Notes under the pieces: model-generated
Told to the model about the DNA's origin: nothing
The model's input: the letters and a program-made list of their open reading frames with translations, nothing else
Database searches by the model: none
Shown: positions 1 to 9,605 of the stretch, piece after piece
Layout of the letters: the number at the start of each line of letters is the position of its first letter
Numbering within the stretch: position 1 is the first letter of the stretch
Made by a program: the position numbers and the translations under genes
DNA from: CAYGZM01 sp964354365
Lineage (GTDB): Bacteria; Planctomycetota; Phycisphaerae; Sedimentisphaerales; Anaerobacaceae
Length of the DNA: 62,903 bases
Assembly (NCBI GenBank): GCA_964354365.1
Contig: CAYGZM010000006.1
Span: forward strand, 1-62,903
Reading direction: 5' to 3'

Positions 1-116
1 TCGGTGAAAAGCTGGTTCGTGGAGACCGAGTCGATATTCACCAAATAACCTCTGCGCTCCGTGGGTACGGGATTACCTGCTGAGGGCTGCTCTTGATGTC
101 TGGATTGACAAGTCAT
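1..116 (-). CDS. possible partial ORF running off the window edge
   Basis: On the minus strand an ATG at 116 opens a frame that stays open to the first base of the window (38 codons). The predicted product is polar and ends in a stretch reading like ordinary protein (NPVPTERRGYLVNIDSV). There is no clear ribosome binding site. It lies just downstream, on the same strand, of the lipoprotein gene. It is too short to identify and could be chance. Confidence 0.25.
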   Translation of the reverse strand, partial: MTCQSRHQEQPSAGNPVPTERRGYLVNIDSVSTNQLFT

Positions 117-177
117 TGAATTCGGTACCTACGGCGTTGTTCTTATGATCCGCCTTCTTATGCGACACATCGAGACG

Positions 178-855
178 TTATTTGTCTGTCGAACCGCCGG
201 ATTTCTTGTCCTCGGATTTCTGCGAGCCTTCGGCTTTTGCACGATTCAGGGCGATGGGCTTCTCGAAGAGTTTTCCGCCGTCGGCATATTTCAGGACAAA
301 AGCCTGGAGCTCTTTTGTGGACGCCGTCAGGACATACCTATCCTCTTCAAGCACTGCGCACTTCACTGCGTTGGGGTCCTGCTTGAGCAGTTCTTTCATC
401 AGGTCATCGTCGGTCAGGCTCATTGTCAGCATTGGTTCAATGGAGTCTATCTTCAAGAATGTATGGACAGGCACAACGCAGAACATGTTGAATGTCCAAA
501 CAGCCTTGTTCGGGTCCTTTGCTGTTTGCTCAACGGCCTGGAAAGTCTCTTCGAAGCCCTGCTTGGCCGGATAAACATCCAGGAAAAGCCTGTCTTTCAG
601 CTTGACCAAACGCGCTTCGAACAATCCTTTGGCGCCGTCACCACCTTCCACGATCAATTTATACGCATTTTCAGATTCGTCGTCACGTTTGAATTCCCAG
701 ACGTTTTCCGGGCTGTTGGGATCGCCCCATCTGCCGAGCAGGTCTTGTTTGAAGACGACAGTTTCTTTGGTGTAGAGCGGATGCAGTGAAAATACCGGCA
801 CGCAGCCGCCCATAAGAACGGCCAACAGATAAAAAATTGGTTTCTTAGTCTTCAT
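178..855 (-). CDS. hypothetical lipoprotein, 225 aa
   Basis: No function recognised. The N-terminus has a lysine-rich start, a hydrophobic stretch and a lipobox-like end (VLMGGC, Cys18), so it is probably a lipid-anchored envelope protein. The rest is soluble, with a WEFKRDD segment and a Lys/Ser/Gly-rich tail. The start at 855 was chosen over an upstream in-frame ATG at 876 because a strong AAGGGAGG ribosome binding site sits just before it, and the signal peptide then begins cleanly with MKTKK. It is transcribed divergently from the exporter gene at 1015. Confidence 0.7.
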   Translation of the reverse strand: MKTKKPIFYLLAVLMGGCVPVFSLHPLYTKETVVFKQDLLGRWGDPNSPENVWEFKRDDESENAYKLIVEGGDGAKGLFEARLVKLKDRLFLDVYPAKQGFEETFQAVEQTAKDPNKAVWTFNMFCVVPVHTFLKIDSIEPMLTMSLTDDDLMKELLKQDPNAVKCAVLEEDRYVLTASTKELQAFVLKYADGGKLFEKPIALNRAKAEGSQKSEDKKSGGSTDK

Positions 856-1014
856 TTTCGGGCCTCCCTTAAACATTAAACGTTTCTTGACTGATTTCCT
901 TGAATTATCGATTGTCTCATTCCAGTTGTCAATTGCAAAGAACGCGCAAAACCGATAGATTGCAGAAACTTAGGCTTATGAGCGGCGGTGAGACGGCTTT
1001 GATGAAGGACAGGT

Positions 1015-1761
1015 ATGTTGGATTTAAGCGCCGTCGGCTGGATTGTGGTTGCGCTATGTGCGGCTATTCAGGGCGCTGCAAAGACCGGGATCCCGGGGAT
1101 TGGGATTCTGGCGGTGCCCTTAATGGCCCAGGTTCTGCCCGCGGATAAATCCGTGGGGGCACTGCTCGGCATTTTGATCCTGGGGGACCTGTTCGCCATC
1201 GTGTACCACCGGCACAATGCCAAATGGGCCCATGTGCTGCGACTGCTCCCGGCTGCCTTTCTGGGTATAATGGCGGGGTATTTCGCCCTGAAGAGCCTGA
1301 ACGACAAGGACCTGCTCAAGGCGATTATCGGGGCGATAGTCCTCGTGATGTTGGGCATCAACTACTGGCGCAACAGGGCAAGCGGGCAGGACGCCAGGAT
1401 TCCGACGCAATGGTGGTTCGCTTCCGGTCTTGGCTTTATGGCCGGCGTAACGACGATGATGGCCAATGCGGCAGGGCCTGTGATGATTATCTACCTGCTT
1501 GCGATGAGGCTGGATAAGGTCGCGTTCGTCGGGACCGCGGCGTGGTTTTTCTTTGTCGTCAACTGGCTGAAGGTCCCCTTCAGCGCGAATCTGAAAATGA
1601 TGACGGCCGAATCCATAAAACTCGACCTGATGATGCTGCCCTTCATCGCCGTCGGGGCGTTTGCGGGGATATACCTCCTGAAACGAATTCCGCAGAGAAC
1701 ATTCAAGGCTGTTGTTCAGATTCTGGCCGCCACCGCAGCAGTGAAGCTTCTGTTCTGGTAA
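1015..1761 (+). CDS. TauE/SafE family membrane exporter
   Basis: The 248-residue protein is almost entirely hydrophobic, with about eight predicted membrane segments arranged as two similar halves. It begins near a GAAKTGIPGIG motif, and a matching MAGVTTMMANAAGP motif starts the second half. This two-repeat pattern is characteristic of the TauE/SafE (DUF81) family, which moves sulfite, sulfonates or related small anions across the inner membrane. The substrate cannot be read from the sequence, and no sulfur genes are nearby. The length fits the family. Confidence 0.85.
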   Translation: MLDLSAVGWIVVALCAAIQGAAKTGIPGIGILAVPLMAQVLPADKSVGALLGILILGDLFAIVYHRHNAKWAHVLRLLPAAFLGIMAGYFALKSLNDKDLLKAIIGAIVLVMLGINYWRNRASGQDARIPTQWWFASGLGFMAGVTTMMANAAGPVMIIYLLAMRLDKVAFVGTAAWFFFVVNWLKVPFSANLKMMTAESIKLDLMMLPFIAVGAFAGIYLLKRIPQRTFKAVVQILAATAAVKLLFW

Positions 1762-1813
1762 GAGTGGCAAAATTGCCTTGCGAAAGCGCCTTTGAAAAGG
1801 GATTATTACGGGT

Positions 1814-2476
1814 ATGTGTGGGCGGGAGAATATAGACAGGTTTGCCAAGTTCCGGGAGCGGATGCTCGAATGGGACCTCAAGGGTCGGGATATAACCGAC
1901 CCGCGGGTGCTCAAGGTAGTGGCCGAGGTTCCGAGGGAGGAGTTCGTGCCGCCATCCTATCAGTCCCAGGCTTATACCGACGGTCCGCTGCCCATAGGGC
2001 TGAGCCAGACGATTTCCCAGCCATACATTGTCGCCCTGATGACCCAGGAGCTGCGGTTGGACCGCAAGTGCGACGTTCTGGAGATCGGCACCGGCAGCGG
2101 ATACCAGACTGCCGTGCTGGCCAAGCTGGCGAAGAAGGTATATACGGTAGAAAGTTTTGCCGAGCTGTCCGAATCGGCCCAGGCGGTCCTGAGCCGACTG
2201 GGTATCGGCAATGTCGAGTTCTTCGTTGGCGATGGCAGTTGCGGCTGGCCGCAGCAAAGGACCTTCGAGAGGATTATGATTACCGCCGCCGTGCCCCGGA
2301 TTCCCGACCCTTTGGCCGAACAGCTCGCCGACGGCGGCATTATGGTTGCGCCTGTTGGGCGTGAGGGCGTCCAGACGCTAATGGCTTATGAGAAAAGGGC
2401 GGGGAAAATCGCCGAGAGATTTATATGTGACGTCCGGTTTGTCAGACTGTTGGGCGAGTATGGGTTCGAGGAGTAG
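1814..2476 (+). CDS. pcm: protein-L-isoaspartate O-methyltransferase
   Basis: This SAM-dependent enzyme methylates isoaspartyl residues in aged proteins so they can be repaired. The 220-aa product has the family substrate-loop motif PLPIGLSQTISQPYIVALM near residue 60, followed by the SAM-binding motif VLEIGTGSGYQTAVLA and the later GDGSCGWP element. Length and motif order match bacterial Pcm. It starts 52 bases after the exporter gene and may share its transcript. Confidence 0.92.
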   Translation: MCGRENIDRFAKFRERMLEWDLKGRDITDPRVLKVVAEVPREEFVPPSYQSQAYTDGPLPIGLSQTISQPYIVALMTQELRLDRKCDVLEIGTGSGYQTAVLAKLAKKVYTVESFAELSESAQAVLSRLGIGNVEFFVGDGSCGWPQQRTFERIMITAAVPRIPDPLAEQLADGGIMVAPVGREGVQTLMAYEKRAGKIAERFICDVRFVRLLGEYGFEE

Positions 2477-2481
2477 TTATT

Positions 2482-2555
2482 TGTCATACCTGCGAAAGCA
2501 GGTATCCAATAAACGGCAAGAAGAGAACTGGATTCCCGCTTGCGCGGGAATGACA
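2482..2555. repeat. palindromic intergenic repeat, two hairpins
   Basis: The element has TGTCAT/ATGACA ends and contains two perfect hairpins: ACCTGC-GAAA-GCAGGT and TTCCCGC-TTGC-GCGGGAA. It lies between pcm and recG, and its right end comes within 12 bases of the recG start. It resembles the REP/MITE-like elements that are scattered in many bacterial genomes. Confidence 0.75.
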
Positions 2556-2566
2556 AGTTGGATGTT

Positions 2567-4684
2567 ATGCAATCGTTAAGAGAAAAGCAAAATCGTCAAG
2601 ATGGCTTACGGCGAGACCGGCCCGATTTGTCGATGCCGGTGCAGTATTTGAAGGGCGTGGGGCCGGCCAGGGCGGAGGTCTTTGCGCAATTGGGGGTTCA
2701 TACCGTTGGCGATTTATTGGAGTATTTCCCGCGGGACTGGATGTTCGCGCCGCGGGTGGTAAAGATAGACCAGATGAAGCCCAACCAGACTGCTGCGGTC
2801 ATAGGGCTTGTTGAGTCAACGGATTATCAAAGCTACCGTCGCCAGCCGCTGTTCGAGGCGATGATAAGCGACGACACGGGCCTGTGCAGAATTGTGTGGT
2901 TTCACGGCGGGTATCTTCAAAAGCAATTGCAGCCGGGCCAAGTAATAATGGCCTCGGGCAAGGCCACCCTGTACCGTCATCAGCTTCAAATGACCAATCC
3001 CAAGTTCATAGTGCTCGACGAAGGGCATTTGCCCTCAACTGAGTATTTCAGCGGGGGCGTTTATCCGGCATCGGCGAGACTGGGCAGCAGGCAGATTAAG
3101 CGGATAATCAGGCCCGTGCTGGATAACCTGGGCGAGCTTGTCTATGAGTTTTACGACAAGCAGTTTTTGAAGAAGGCGAACTTGATTACCAGGAAAGACG
3201 CATTTGAGTGGATACATTTGCCGCCGGACGAGAAAAAACTGTCGCAGGCAAAACGCAGGCTCAAGTACGATGAGCTTTTTCTGATGCAGTTGGGATTGGC
3301 CCTTAGGCGGTTCAGAATGAAGCATTTCTCGGCGGCCAAGCCCTGCGTATGCACCGACGAAATCGACAGCCGAATCAGGAGGCGTTTTCCGTTCCTGTTA
3401 ACCGAGGACCAAAACAACTGCATCGGCGAGATCGCTGCGGATATGGCCAGGTCCGAGCCTATGAATCGGCTGCTGCAGGGTGACGTCGGCTCCGGCAAGA
3501 CGGTGGTGGCGCTTTATGCCGCTTTGCTGGCGGTCGCCAATAAAAGGCAGGCGGCGATTATGGCGCCGACGGAGATCCTGGCCGGCCAGCATTTTCTGAG
3601 TATCGAAAGATATTTGAAGGGCAGCAAGGTAAAAAGGGTTTTGATAACCGGGGGGCTGACCGGCAAAAAGCGGACGGAGCTTCTTAGCGAAATAAAGACC
3701 GGCGAGGTGGATATTGTTGTCGGCACGGTGGCGCTGCTGGAGGAAGATATAGACTTTCAGGAGCTTGGCCTGGTCGTTATCGATGAGCAGCACAAATTCG
3801 GGGTCGAGCAAAGGGCCCAGCTTCGCAAGCAGACTACACCTCATTGCCTCGTAATGACCGCCACCCCTATTCCACGGACCCTGGCGATGACGGCTTTCGG
3901 GGACCTGGACGTCTCGATTATTAAGCATTCACCGCCGGGCAGAGGCACTGTCATTACGCGGTTGGTGGACGGGAATGACCGGGCAAAGGCGCACGAATTC
4001 ATCCGGGACCGCTTGAAGGCGAAGAAGCAGGCCTACTTCGTCTATCCGCGGATTACAGCCGTTGAGCAGGATAGTGACGTCAAGGCCGCGACGGACGAAT
4101 GGAAGAACCTCTCGCAGAACGTCTTCCCGGAATTCAAAGTCGAGCTTCTGCACGGGCGGATGCCCTCGGCAAAGAAGCAGCAGATTATGTCGGAATTTCG
4201 CAGGGGCAGGATCGACGTGCTCGTATCGACCGTGGTTGTTGAGGTGGGGCTGGACGTGCCCAATGCAACGATAATGGTTATCGAAGAGGCCGACCGGTTC
4301 GGCCTGGCACAACTGCATCAGTTGAGGGGACGCATAGGAAGGGGGGAGGCAAAATCGTATTGTCTTTTGTTCGGCGATACGGACAGCGAGGTTGCAAGAA
4401 GCAGAATTGAAGTGATGACCAGGAGCAACGACGGCTTCGATATAGCCGAGCAGGATTTGCGCCTGCGCGGGCCGGGCGAGATGTTCAGCACCCGGCAGCA
4501 CGGCCTGCCCGATTTGAAGATTGCGAGCATTGTGGGAGACTACGACCTGCTGACTATGGCCAGGAGAAATGCCTTTGAGCTGGTTCGACAGGACCCGATG
4601 CTCACACAGCCCGAGCACGCCAGCATCCGCCGGGCGCTGCTGGCGAAGTTCGGTGACTCGCTCGGACTCGCCGACGTCGCCTGA
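2567..4684 (+). CDS. recG: ATP-dependent DNA helicase RecG
   Basis: RecG reverses stalled replication forks and unwinds branched DNA. The 705-residue product opens with the wedge-domain signature PVQYLKGVGPARAEVFAQLG. It carries Walker A (GDVGSGKTVVA), a DEQH box, the SAT-like motif MTATPIPRTLAMT and the C-terminal QLRGRIGRG helicase motif. Length is normal for the family. The ATG at 2567 is preferred to a TTG at 2540 inside the upstream repeat. An ATG at 2633, just before PVQYLKG, is also possible. Confidence 0.95.
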   Translation: MQSLREKQNRQDGLRRDRPDLSMPVQYLKGVGPARAEVFAQLGVHTVGDLLEYFPRDWMFAPRVVKIDQMKPNQTAAVIGLVESTDYQSYRRQPLFEAMISDDTGLCRIVWFHGGYLQKQLQPGQVIMASGKATLYRHQLQMTNPKFIVLDEGHLPSTEYFSGGVYPASARLGSRQIKRIIRPVLDNLGELVYEFYDKQFLKKANLITRKDAFEWIHLPPDEKKLSQAKRRLKYDELFLMQLGLALRRFRMKHFSAAKPCVCTDEIDSRIRRRFPFLLTEDQNNCIGEIAADMARSEPMNRLLQGDVGSGKTVVALYAALLAVANKRQAAIMAPTEILAGQHFLSIERYLKGSKVKRVLITGGLTGKKRTELLSEIKTGEVDIVVGTVALLEEDIDFQELGLVVIDEQHKFGVEQRAQLRKQTTPHCLVMTATPIPRTLAMTAFGDLDVSIIKHSPPGRGTVITRLVDGNDRAKAHEFIRDRLKAKKQAYFVYPRITAVEQDSDVKAATDEWKNLSQNVFPEFKVELLHGRMPSAKKQQIMSEFRRGRIDVLVSTVVVEVGLDVPNATIMVIEEADRFGLAQLHQLRGRIGRGEAKSYCLLFGDTDSEVARSRIEVMTRSNDGFDIAEQDLRLRGPGEMFSTRQHGLPDLKIASIVGDYDLLTMARRNAFELVRQDPMLTQPEHASIRRALLAKFGDSLGLADVA

Positions 4685-4696
4685 AAACGTGAACAG

Positions 4697-4745
4697 GTAG
4701 GGTGGGGCTTGCCCCACCGAGCTGGTGGGCTGAAGCCCACCCTAC
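4697..4745. repeat. 49-bp cruciform repeat, copy 1
   Basis: The outer arms GTAGGGTGGG and CCCACCCTAC are perfect complements. Inside are two hairpins, GTGGGGC-TT-GCCCCAC and GGTGGGCT-GA-AGCCCACC, so the element can form a small three-way structure. A near-identical copy (about three differences) is at 31747-31794 and a half copy is at 26069-26092. It sits 12 bases after the recG stop and may act as a transcript 3' end. Confidence 0.85.
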
Positions 4746-4821
4746 GGGCCACGGGCCCGGCCCTGCGGGAATTTTTCACTTTTGATTTTACATTTTTCAC
4801 CTGAAGTTTTACGCTATTGAC

Positions 4822-6624
4822 ATGGAATTGCACTATAAAAACGGCCGTTTGGAAAGGACTCTAATTGGTGTCAATACCTTGGCTGCGGCGGTGGTCACGG
4901 CAACTTTTGTTTTGCTGTTCGGTTTCTACGAGCCGTTCTGGCCAAAGCAGGAGCAGATTCTTTACGCCCTTCAGGTTGTCCTGCTTTTCGTATTCATTGC
5001 AGAAAAGGTAATTCGGCGGTTCAACGCGGTTTCGAGGGCCGAGTTCTGGAGGGCCAACTGGTTTGAGGCGCCGCTTCTAATCGGTCTTGTGGTTGCAGTT
5101 CTGGGGGCGGGCCACTGGCTTGGACACAGGCAGGCGGAGGCATCGGCGGTTCGGCATCTCGCTGTGGGAATCTATCTGGTGATACAGGTTGTCACCAAAA
5201 TGTGCAGGACCTCTGTTGATTGGGCGGCATCGGGGAGAAATCCGACCCGGACGCTGATTGCCAGCTTCCTGTTTCTGATAATAGCCGGCGCCGGTCTCTT
5301 GATGCTGCCGCGGGCCGCCTCTAGAGACAAAGAAAGCCTGCGATTTGTGGATGCGCTATTTACTTCGACCAGTGGGGCGTGTGTTACCGGCCTGACTGTG
5401 AAAGACACCGGCAATGACTTCAGTCTGATGGGACAGGTAGTGATTTTGTCGCTGATTCAGCTTGGAGGATTGGGGATAGTCATTTTCGGGGCCGTATTCG
5501 CGCTGCTATTGGGCCAGGCCTTGAGCCTGCGCGAATCTGTGGCGATGCACGATCTTCTCAGCACCGGCACGCTGAACCGTATCGGCAATATGATAGCCTT
5601 TGTCTTTGTGGGGACGGTGGTAATCGAGGCTGTGGGGGCGGTGAGTCTTTTTCCGATGTGGGATAACGTGCCCGGCCGAGTTACGAATGTTCACCAACAG
5701 TGGTTCTGCAGCGTATTCCATTCCATCAGCGCCTTTTGCAACGCCGGCTTTGGTCTGTTCAGCGACAACCTCGTGGGATACAATCGAAGCTGGGGTGCGT
5801 ATGTAGTCGTTTGTCCGCTGATAGTGCTGGGGGGGCTTGGGTTTGGAGTGCTCTATGACATAGCCGGCGTCGCGGTTGACAGAATGACGCGGTTCTGCAA
5901 GACAAGTTTCAACAGGCAATGCCGATTTACGATCCGGGCGCCGAAAAGGATGTGGCTGCAGACGAAGATCGTCCTTGCGGTGACGGCCTGTCTGATAGTC
6001 GGCGGCATGGTTGCGCTGGTTTTCTTTGAGCGATACGCAGGGCAAGCCGCCGCCCGCAAAGATTTTGGCCTCCTCGACGGCTTGTTTCAGTCCGTAACGG
6101 CGCGCACGGCTGGATTCAATACGGTCGATATCGGGGCGCTGACGGCAGCGAGCAAGTTCATTTTGATTCTGCTTATGTTCATCGGCGGCTCCCCGGGCGG
6201 GACGGCGGGCGGAATAAAGACGGTGACTCTTGCGGTCGTGATAATGGCCGTCATTGCGACGCTCAGAAAACGCGACGAGGTGGAGATGTTCGGGCGTTCG
6301 GTTCGGCTGGTTATCGTCCGCAGGGCGATCACGATTACTGTGCTGTTCACTGTGGTCTTGTTTGCAGGGACGCTGGCGCTTAGCGTCACCGAGCGGGCGA
6401 ACGGATTCAGTATGATTGACGTGATGTTCGAGACAAGTTCGGCGCTGGGAACAGTTGGATTGAGCACGGGCATCACGCCTGCTTTGACAACAGGCGGGAA
6501 ATTGATTATTACTGTTGTGATGCTGATCGGGCGGCTCGGGCCGTTAACGCTGCTGGCTTCGGTAACATTCAACCTGAAGCCGGCTCGGTACAGTTATCCC
6601 GATGAGGCGATCATAGTAGGATGA
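4822..6624 (+). CDS. ktrB: TrkH/KtrB family potassium uptake channel subunit
   Basis: This is the membrane subunit of a Trk/Ktr potassium importer. The 600-aa protein has an extra N-terminal membrane region of roughly 150 residues before the family core. The four pore repeats are visible from their filter-like segments: STSGACVTGL, SISAFCNAGFGL, SVTARTAGFNTVD and TSSALGTVGLS. The C-terminal LIGRLGPLTLL motif is typical of KtrB-type proteins. It is followed 109 bases later by the regulatory subunit, so the two probably form one uptake system. Confidence 0.93.
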   Translation: MELHYKNGRLERTLIGVNTLAAAVVTATFVLLFGFYEPFWPKQEQILYALQVVLLFVFIAEKVIRRFNAVSRAEFWRANWFEAPLLIGLVVAVLGAGHWLGHRQAEASAVRHLAVGIYLVIQVVTKMCRTSVDWAASGRNPTRTLIASFLFLIIAGAGLLMLPRAASRDKESLRFVDALFTSTSGACVTGLTVKDTGNDFSLMGQVVILSLIQLGGLGIVIFGAVFALLLGQALSLRESVAMHDLLSTGTLNRIGNMIAFVFVGTVVIEAVGAVSLFPMWDNVPGRVTNVHQQWFCSVFHSISAFCNAGFGLFSDNLVGYNRSWGAYVVVCPLIVLGGLGFGVLYDIAGVAVDRMTRFCKTSFNRQCRFTIRAPKRMWLQTKIVLAVTACLIVGGMVALVFFERYAGQAAARKDFGLLDGLFQSVTARTAGFNTVDIGALTAASKFILILLMFIGGSPGGTAGGIKTVTLAVVIMAVIATLRKRDEVEMFGRSVRLVIVRRAITITVLFTVVLFAGTLALSVTERANGFSMIDVMFETSSALGTVGLSTGITPALTTGGKLIITVVMLIGRLGPLTLLASVTFNLKPARYSYPDEAIIVG

Positions 6625-6733
6625 CGAAACTCAAAACCAAGAATCAGGAGCTCAAAACCGAGACGTTCACAGCGATATAGCGCAAAAGTCGAACGTCGTA
6701 GTGGGAACGCATCTTTTTACGGGAGTCTATGAT

Positions 6734-7423
6734 ATGAGGCGGTTTGCTGTGATAGGATTGGGGCGGTTCGGCCAGAAGCTGGCGATTGCAGTTGCAATGA
6801 GCGGGGCGGAGGTCATCGCGATAGACCGAGACAGAGAAACGGTTGAGATGATCGCCGGGCAGGTCAGTCACGCGGTTCGGCTGGACAGCACCGATGAGGA
6901 GGCGCTTCGGGCACAGGGAGTTGACAAGGTCGATGTGGCCGTCGTGAGCATCGGACAGGGGACGGGGCAGGGTTTTGAGTCGGCGGTGTTGACGGTTGTG
7001 AACCTGCGTCAGATGGGCGTGCCGCTGATATACGCCCGAGCGGAGAGCTTGACCGCCGGCCAGGTGTTTTCAAAGGTAGGCGCAACCGAGGTGATATATC
7101 CTGAAATCGAGTCGGCCCAGAGATGGGCCTATAAGCTGATTGCGCCGCAAATCGGAGAAAAAATCGACTTTGCGCCGGGCTACAGTCTCGCCCGCATAAA
7201 GGCCCCGCCCAGCTTCGATGGCAAGACCGTTATGGACCTGCAGCTTAGGCAGAAATACAACGTGAATCTGGTTCTTGTCAAACGAGGCGAGCACAGCAAG
7301 GCCAAGAAGAGCGAAAAGGCAAGCATCATCAACGTTCCCATGCCAAGCACCGTCATCTACGAGGACGACGTCCTGATGGTTGCCGGCTCCGACGCCGACC
7401 TCGCAAAACTGCCCCAGGAATAG
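6734..7423 (+). CDS. ktrA: TrkA/KtrA potassium uptake regulatory subunit
   Basis: This cytoplasmic RCK protein gates the KtrB channel in response to bound nucleotides. It has 229 residues, with an N-terminal Rossmann domain (VIGLGRFGQKLA, acidic residue at the end of strand 2 in AIDRD) and a C-terminal TrkA-C domain. The ATG at 6734 was chosen because the Rossmann strand begins immediately after it and a GGGAG site precedes it. It follows ktrB on the same strand. Confidence 0.93.
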   Translation: MRRFAVIGLGRFGQKLAIAVAMSGAEVIAIDRDRETVEMIAGQVSHAVRLDSTDEEALRAQGVDKVDVAVVSIGQGTGQGFESAVLTVVNLRQMGVPLIYARAESLTAGQVFSKVGATEVIYPEIESAQRWAYKLIAPQIGEKIDFAPGYSLARIKAPPSFDGKTVMDLQLRQKYNVNLVLVKRGEHSKAKKSEKASIINVPMPSTVIYEDDVLMVAGSDADLAKLPQE

Positions 7424-7497
7424 AGAACGCTTGATTTGGGCTGGGTAGAGGTAAGACTCGTACCCCAAAGAATCAGAGCTTCTTAGCGGACTATCCT

Positions 7498-8514
7498 CTA
7501 CGAGCGTCGGTATTTCCTTAGCATATCGAGGAGGGTCTGCATATCTTCCGGCAGGGGCGCTTCGAATTTCACTATTTGGTCGGTTGTTGGGTGTTTGAAT
7601 TCGATGGTCGATGCGTGAAGGGCGAAGCGGCATAAGACGGGTTCCTCGGCGGCCGGCTCGGCGTCGGCCAACTGCCACGGATACACGAGCTTGCCGCCGT
7701 ACATATCGTCGCCGACTACCGGGTGCTTTATGTACGAAAGGTGGATGCGAATCTGGTGAGTTCGCCCCGTTTGTGGCATCATTTTCAGCAGGGAAAAGCC
7801 GCGGAAAGACTCAAGCACCTCGTAGAAAGTGATTGCCTCTTTGCCGGTTTCCGGGCGGACTGCATATTTCTCCCGGACCTGCGGGTGAGCGCCTAACGGC
7901 GCGTTTATTCGGTCGCGTGTCAGGTCGGGCGTGCCGTGGACTACGGCCAGATATACCTTATTGACCTGGCGGCGCTCGAACTGATGGGCAATCTTCCACA
8001 GGGCCGCGTCGCTTTTTGCAACGATCATAACGCCGGTCGTGTCTTTGTCGAGCCGATGTACGATCCCGGGCCGGAACTCCCCAAGCCCGCTCGAGAGCCT
8101 GTCCGAGTAGAACGCGAGGGCATTTACCAAAGTGCCGTGGGTGTTGCCGCGGGCGGGGTGGACGAGTATGCCCGGCTGTTTGTTGAGGATGATTATATCG
8201 TCGTCCTCATAGAGCACGTTCAGAGGGATATCTTCCGGCAGGATGTCCTTGCTGGGCGGCTCAGGCAGCGTCAATTCAACAATGTCGCCCGGACTGAGCT
8301 TGAAGCTGGGCTTAACGCACTTGCCGTTGACCGTGACGCAGTCGGCCTTGATTGCATCCTGTATGAAGCGACGGCTCAGGTTGCTGAACCGCCCGTGGAG
8401 GTACTTATCAATCCTGCGTTCCTTGATAGAGCTTCCCACGTGCAGTGAGACAGGCTCGCCTCCGAGCTCCAGTTCCTCGGGGATGTCGCTTTGTGAATTA
8501 CCTGCGGCCGACAT
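7498..8514 (-). CDS. rluD: RluA/RluD-family rRNA pseudouridine synthase
   Basis: This enzyme isomerises uridines in RNA, probably 23S rRNA. The 338-aa product has an N-terminal S4 RNA-binding domain (RRIDKYLHGRFSNLSRRFIQ) and a catalytic domain with GIVHRLDKDTTGVMIVAKS, in which the HRLDxxTTG aspartate is the nucleophile. The start at 8514 removes a poorly conserved 25-residue extension. It overlaps the end of the upstream gene by 17 bases, suggesting coupled translation. Which uridines it modifies within the RluA/C/D group is not certain. Confidence 0.9.
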   Translation of the reverse strand: MSAAGNSQSDIPEELELGGEPVSLHVGSSIKERRIDKYLHGRFSNLSRRFIQDAIKADCVTVNGKCVKPSFKLSPGDIVELTLPEPPSKDILPEDIPLNVLYEDDDIIILNKQPGILVHPARGNTHGTLVNALAFYSDRLSSGLGEFRPGIVHRLDKDTTGVMIVAKSDAALWKIAHQFERRQVNKVYLAVVHGTPDLTRDRINAPLGAHPQVREKYAVRPETGKEAITFYEVLESFRGFSLLKMMPQTGRTHQIRIHLSYIKHPVVGDDMYGGKLVYPWQLADAEPAAEEPVLCRFALHASTIEFKHPTTDQIVKFEAPLPEDMQTLLDMLRKYRRS

Positions 8515-9445
8515 TTGTGTTCGTAGTCTGTGGGATACTGTTCGGATCCAGGGGCGCCGAACTGGCATCAGGCATCCTGGATGCGGCATTCGGCTCGACG
8601 GCTGACGGTTTGGCGTCCGGCGTTGCGGCTACACTGTTTGGCTCTTTTGCGGGCAGATTCGCGTCAATCGCAGTCTCCTTCGTGACGGCAGGCGCATTGG
8701 CGTCAGCGGGCCTGTTGACATCGACGGGTCCTATCTTGATCGGCTGCGGAGGCTTGACGGGTTTGGGCTTCGGCTTTGGCCTAAAGACCACGTCTTCCTT
8801 GTAGTCGGCCATCGTCTCAAGGCGCAGCTTTGCCTGTTCCACGCTTATATTCCCTTCGAAAGCCGGATCAGCCGCAATTTCACTGTAAATTTCCTGCGCC
8901 GCGTCGAAATTTCCGAGCTCCTCTTCGCACAGTCCGAGCCCAAATTTAGCCGCGGCCAGTAACGACGGATTCTTCGAGGACCTCTCCATAGCCTTCGTGT
9001 AGCTCTCTCTGGCCAGACCTATCTGTGCCGCCAAATCCTGGCTGCTCACGGTCGTAGTGCGGTAATGCAGCTCCGTTCGCAGGGCTTCGGCGCGCTTGAT
9101 AAGAGCCATAGCCGCCAGATTGTCGTCGGATGTGCTGTCGGCGAAGTCCTTGAGGGCATTTGCGGGCTTAAGCAGCAGAAGTGACATGTCCGCCCTCTGG
9201 CCCTGGTCGCTGAGGATTTGCATCTTGATGTTCGATACCTGGTTGACAATACTCGTGAAGCGTTCCTGCTCTTGAGTTATCGCACTTTTGCTGCGGGTCC
9301 TCCAGATTTGGAAACCCACAGCCGCACAGATCACGACTACGACGACGATAACACTCGCCACGTTGTCCTTGACCCACTCCGGGAAATTGCCCAGCCATTC
9401 GGCCAATATGTTGGTTTTCAGCTCGTGCCGATGCTCAGCTTTCAT
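8498..9445 (-). CDS. YfgM-like membrane-anchored TPR protein
   Basis: The 315-aa protein has a short cytoplasmic N-terminus, one membrane helix (about residues 30-48) and a helical domain with TPR-like helices around 130-210. The last 100 residues are rich in Pro, Asn, Ala and Lys. This layout resembles the YfgM/tetratricopeptide family that works beside the SecYEG translocon. The low-complexity tail is lineage-specific and its role is unknown. Its 3' end overlaps the pseudouridine synthase gene. Confidence 0.75.
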   Translation of the reverse strand: MKAEHRHELKTNILAEWLGNFPEWVKDNVASVIVVVVVICAAVGFQIWRTRSKSAITQEQERFTSIVNQVSNIKMQILSDQGQRADMSLLLLKPANALKDFADSTSDDNLAAMALIKRAEALRTELHYRTTTVSSQDLAAQIGLARESYTKAMERSSKNPSLLAAAKFGLGLCEEELGNFDAAQEIYSEIAADPAFEGNISVEQAKLRLETMADYKEDVVFRPKPKPKPVKPPQPIKIGPVDVNRPADANAPAVTKETAIDANLPAKEPNSVAATPDAKPSAVEPNAASRMPDASSAPLDPNSIPQTTNTNVGRR

Positions 9446-9605
9446 ACTATGCTCCGTTCTATTCTGCCGGACAGGTCATTGTCCGTTTTTATTGCCGATA
9501 TTCAATTGTCCATACAGACTTGGAATTGTAGCAAAATATCTTTTGCCTTGCAATGGCCTTATCTGCTGGTAAAATTTTAGTCCGTATTTAACTGAAAGGG
9601 CGTCA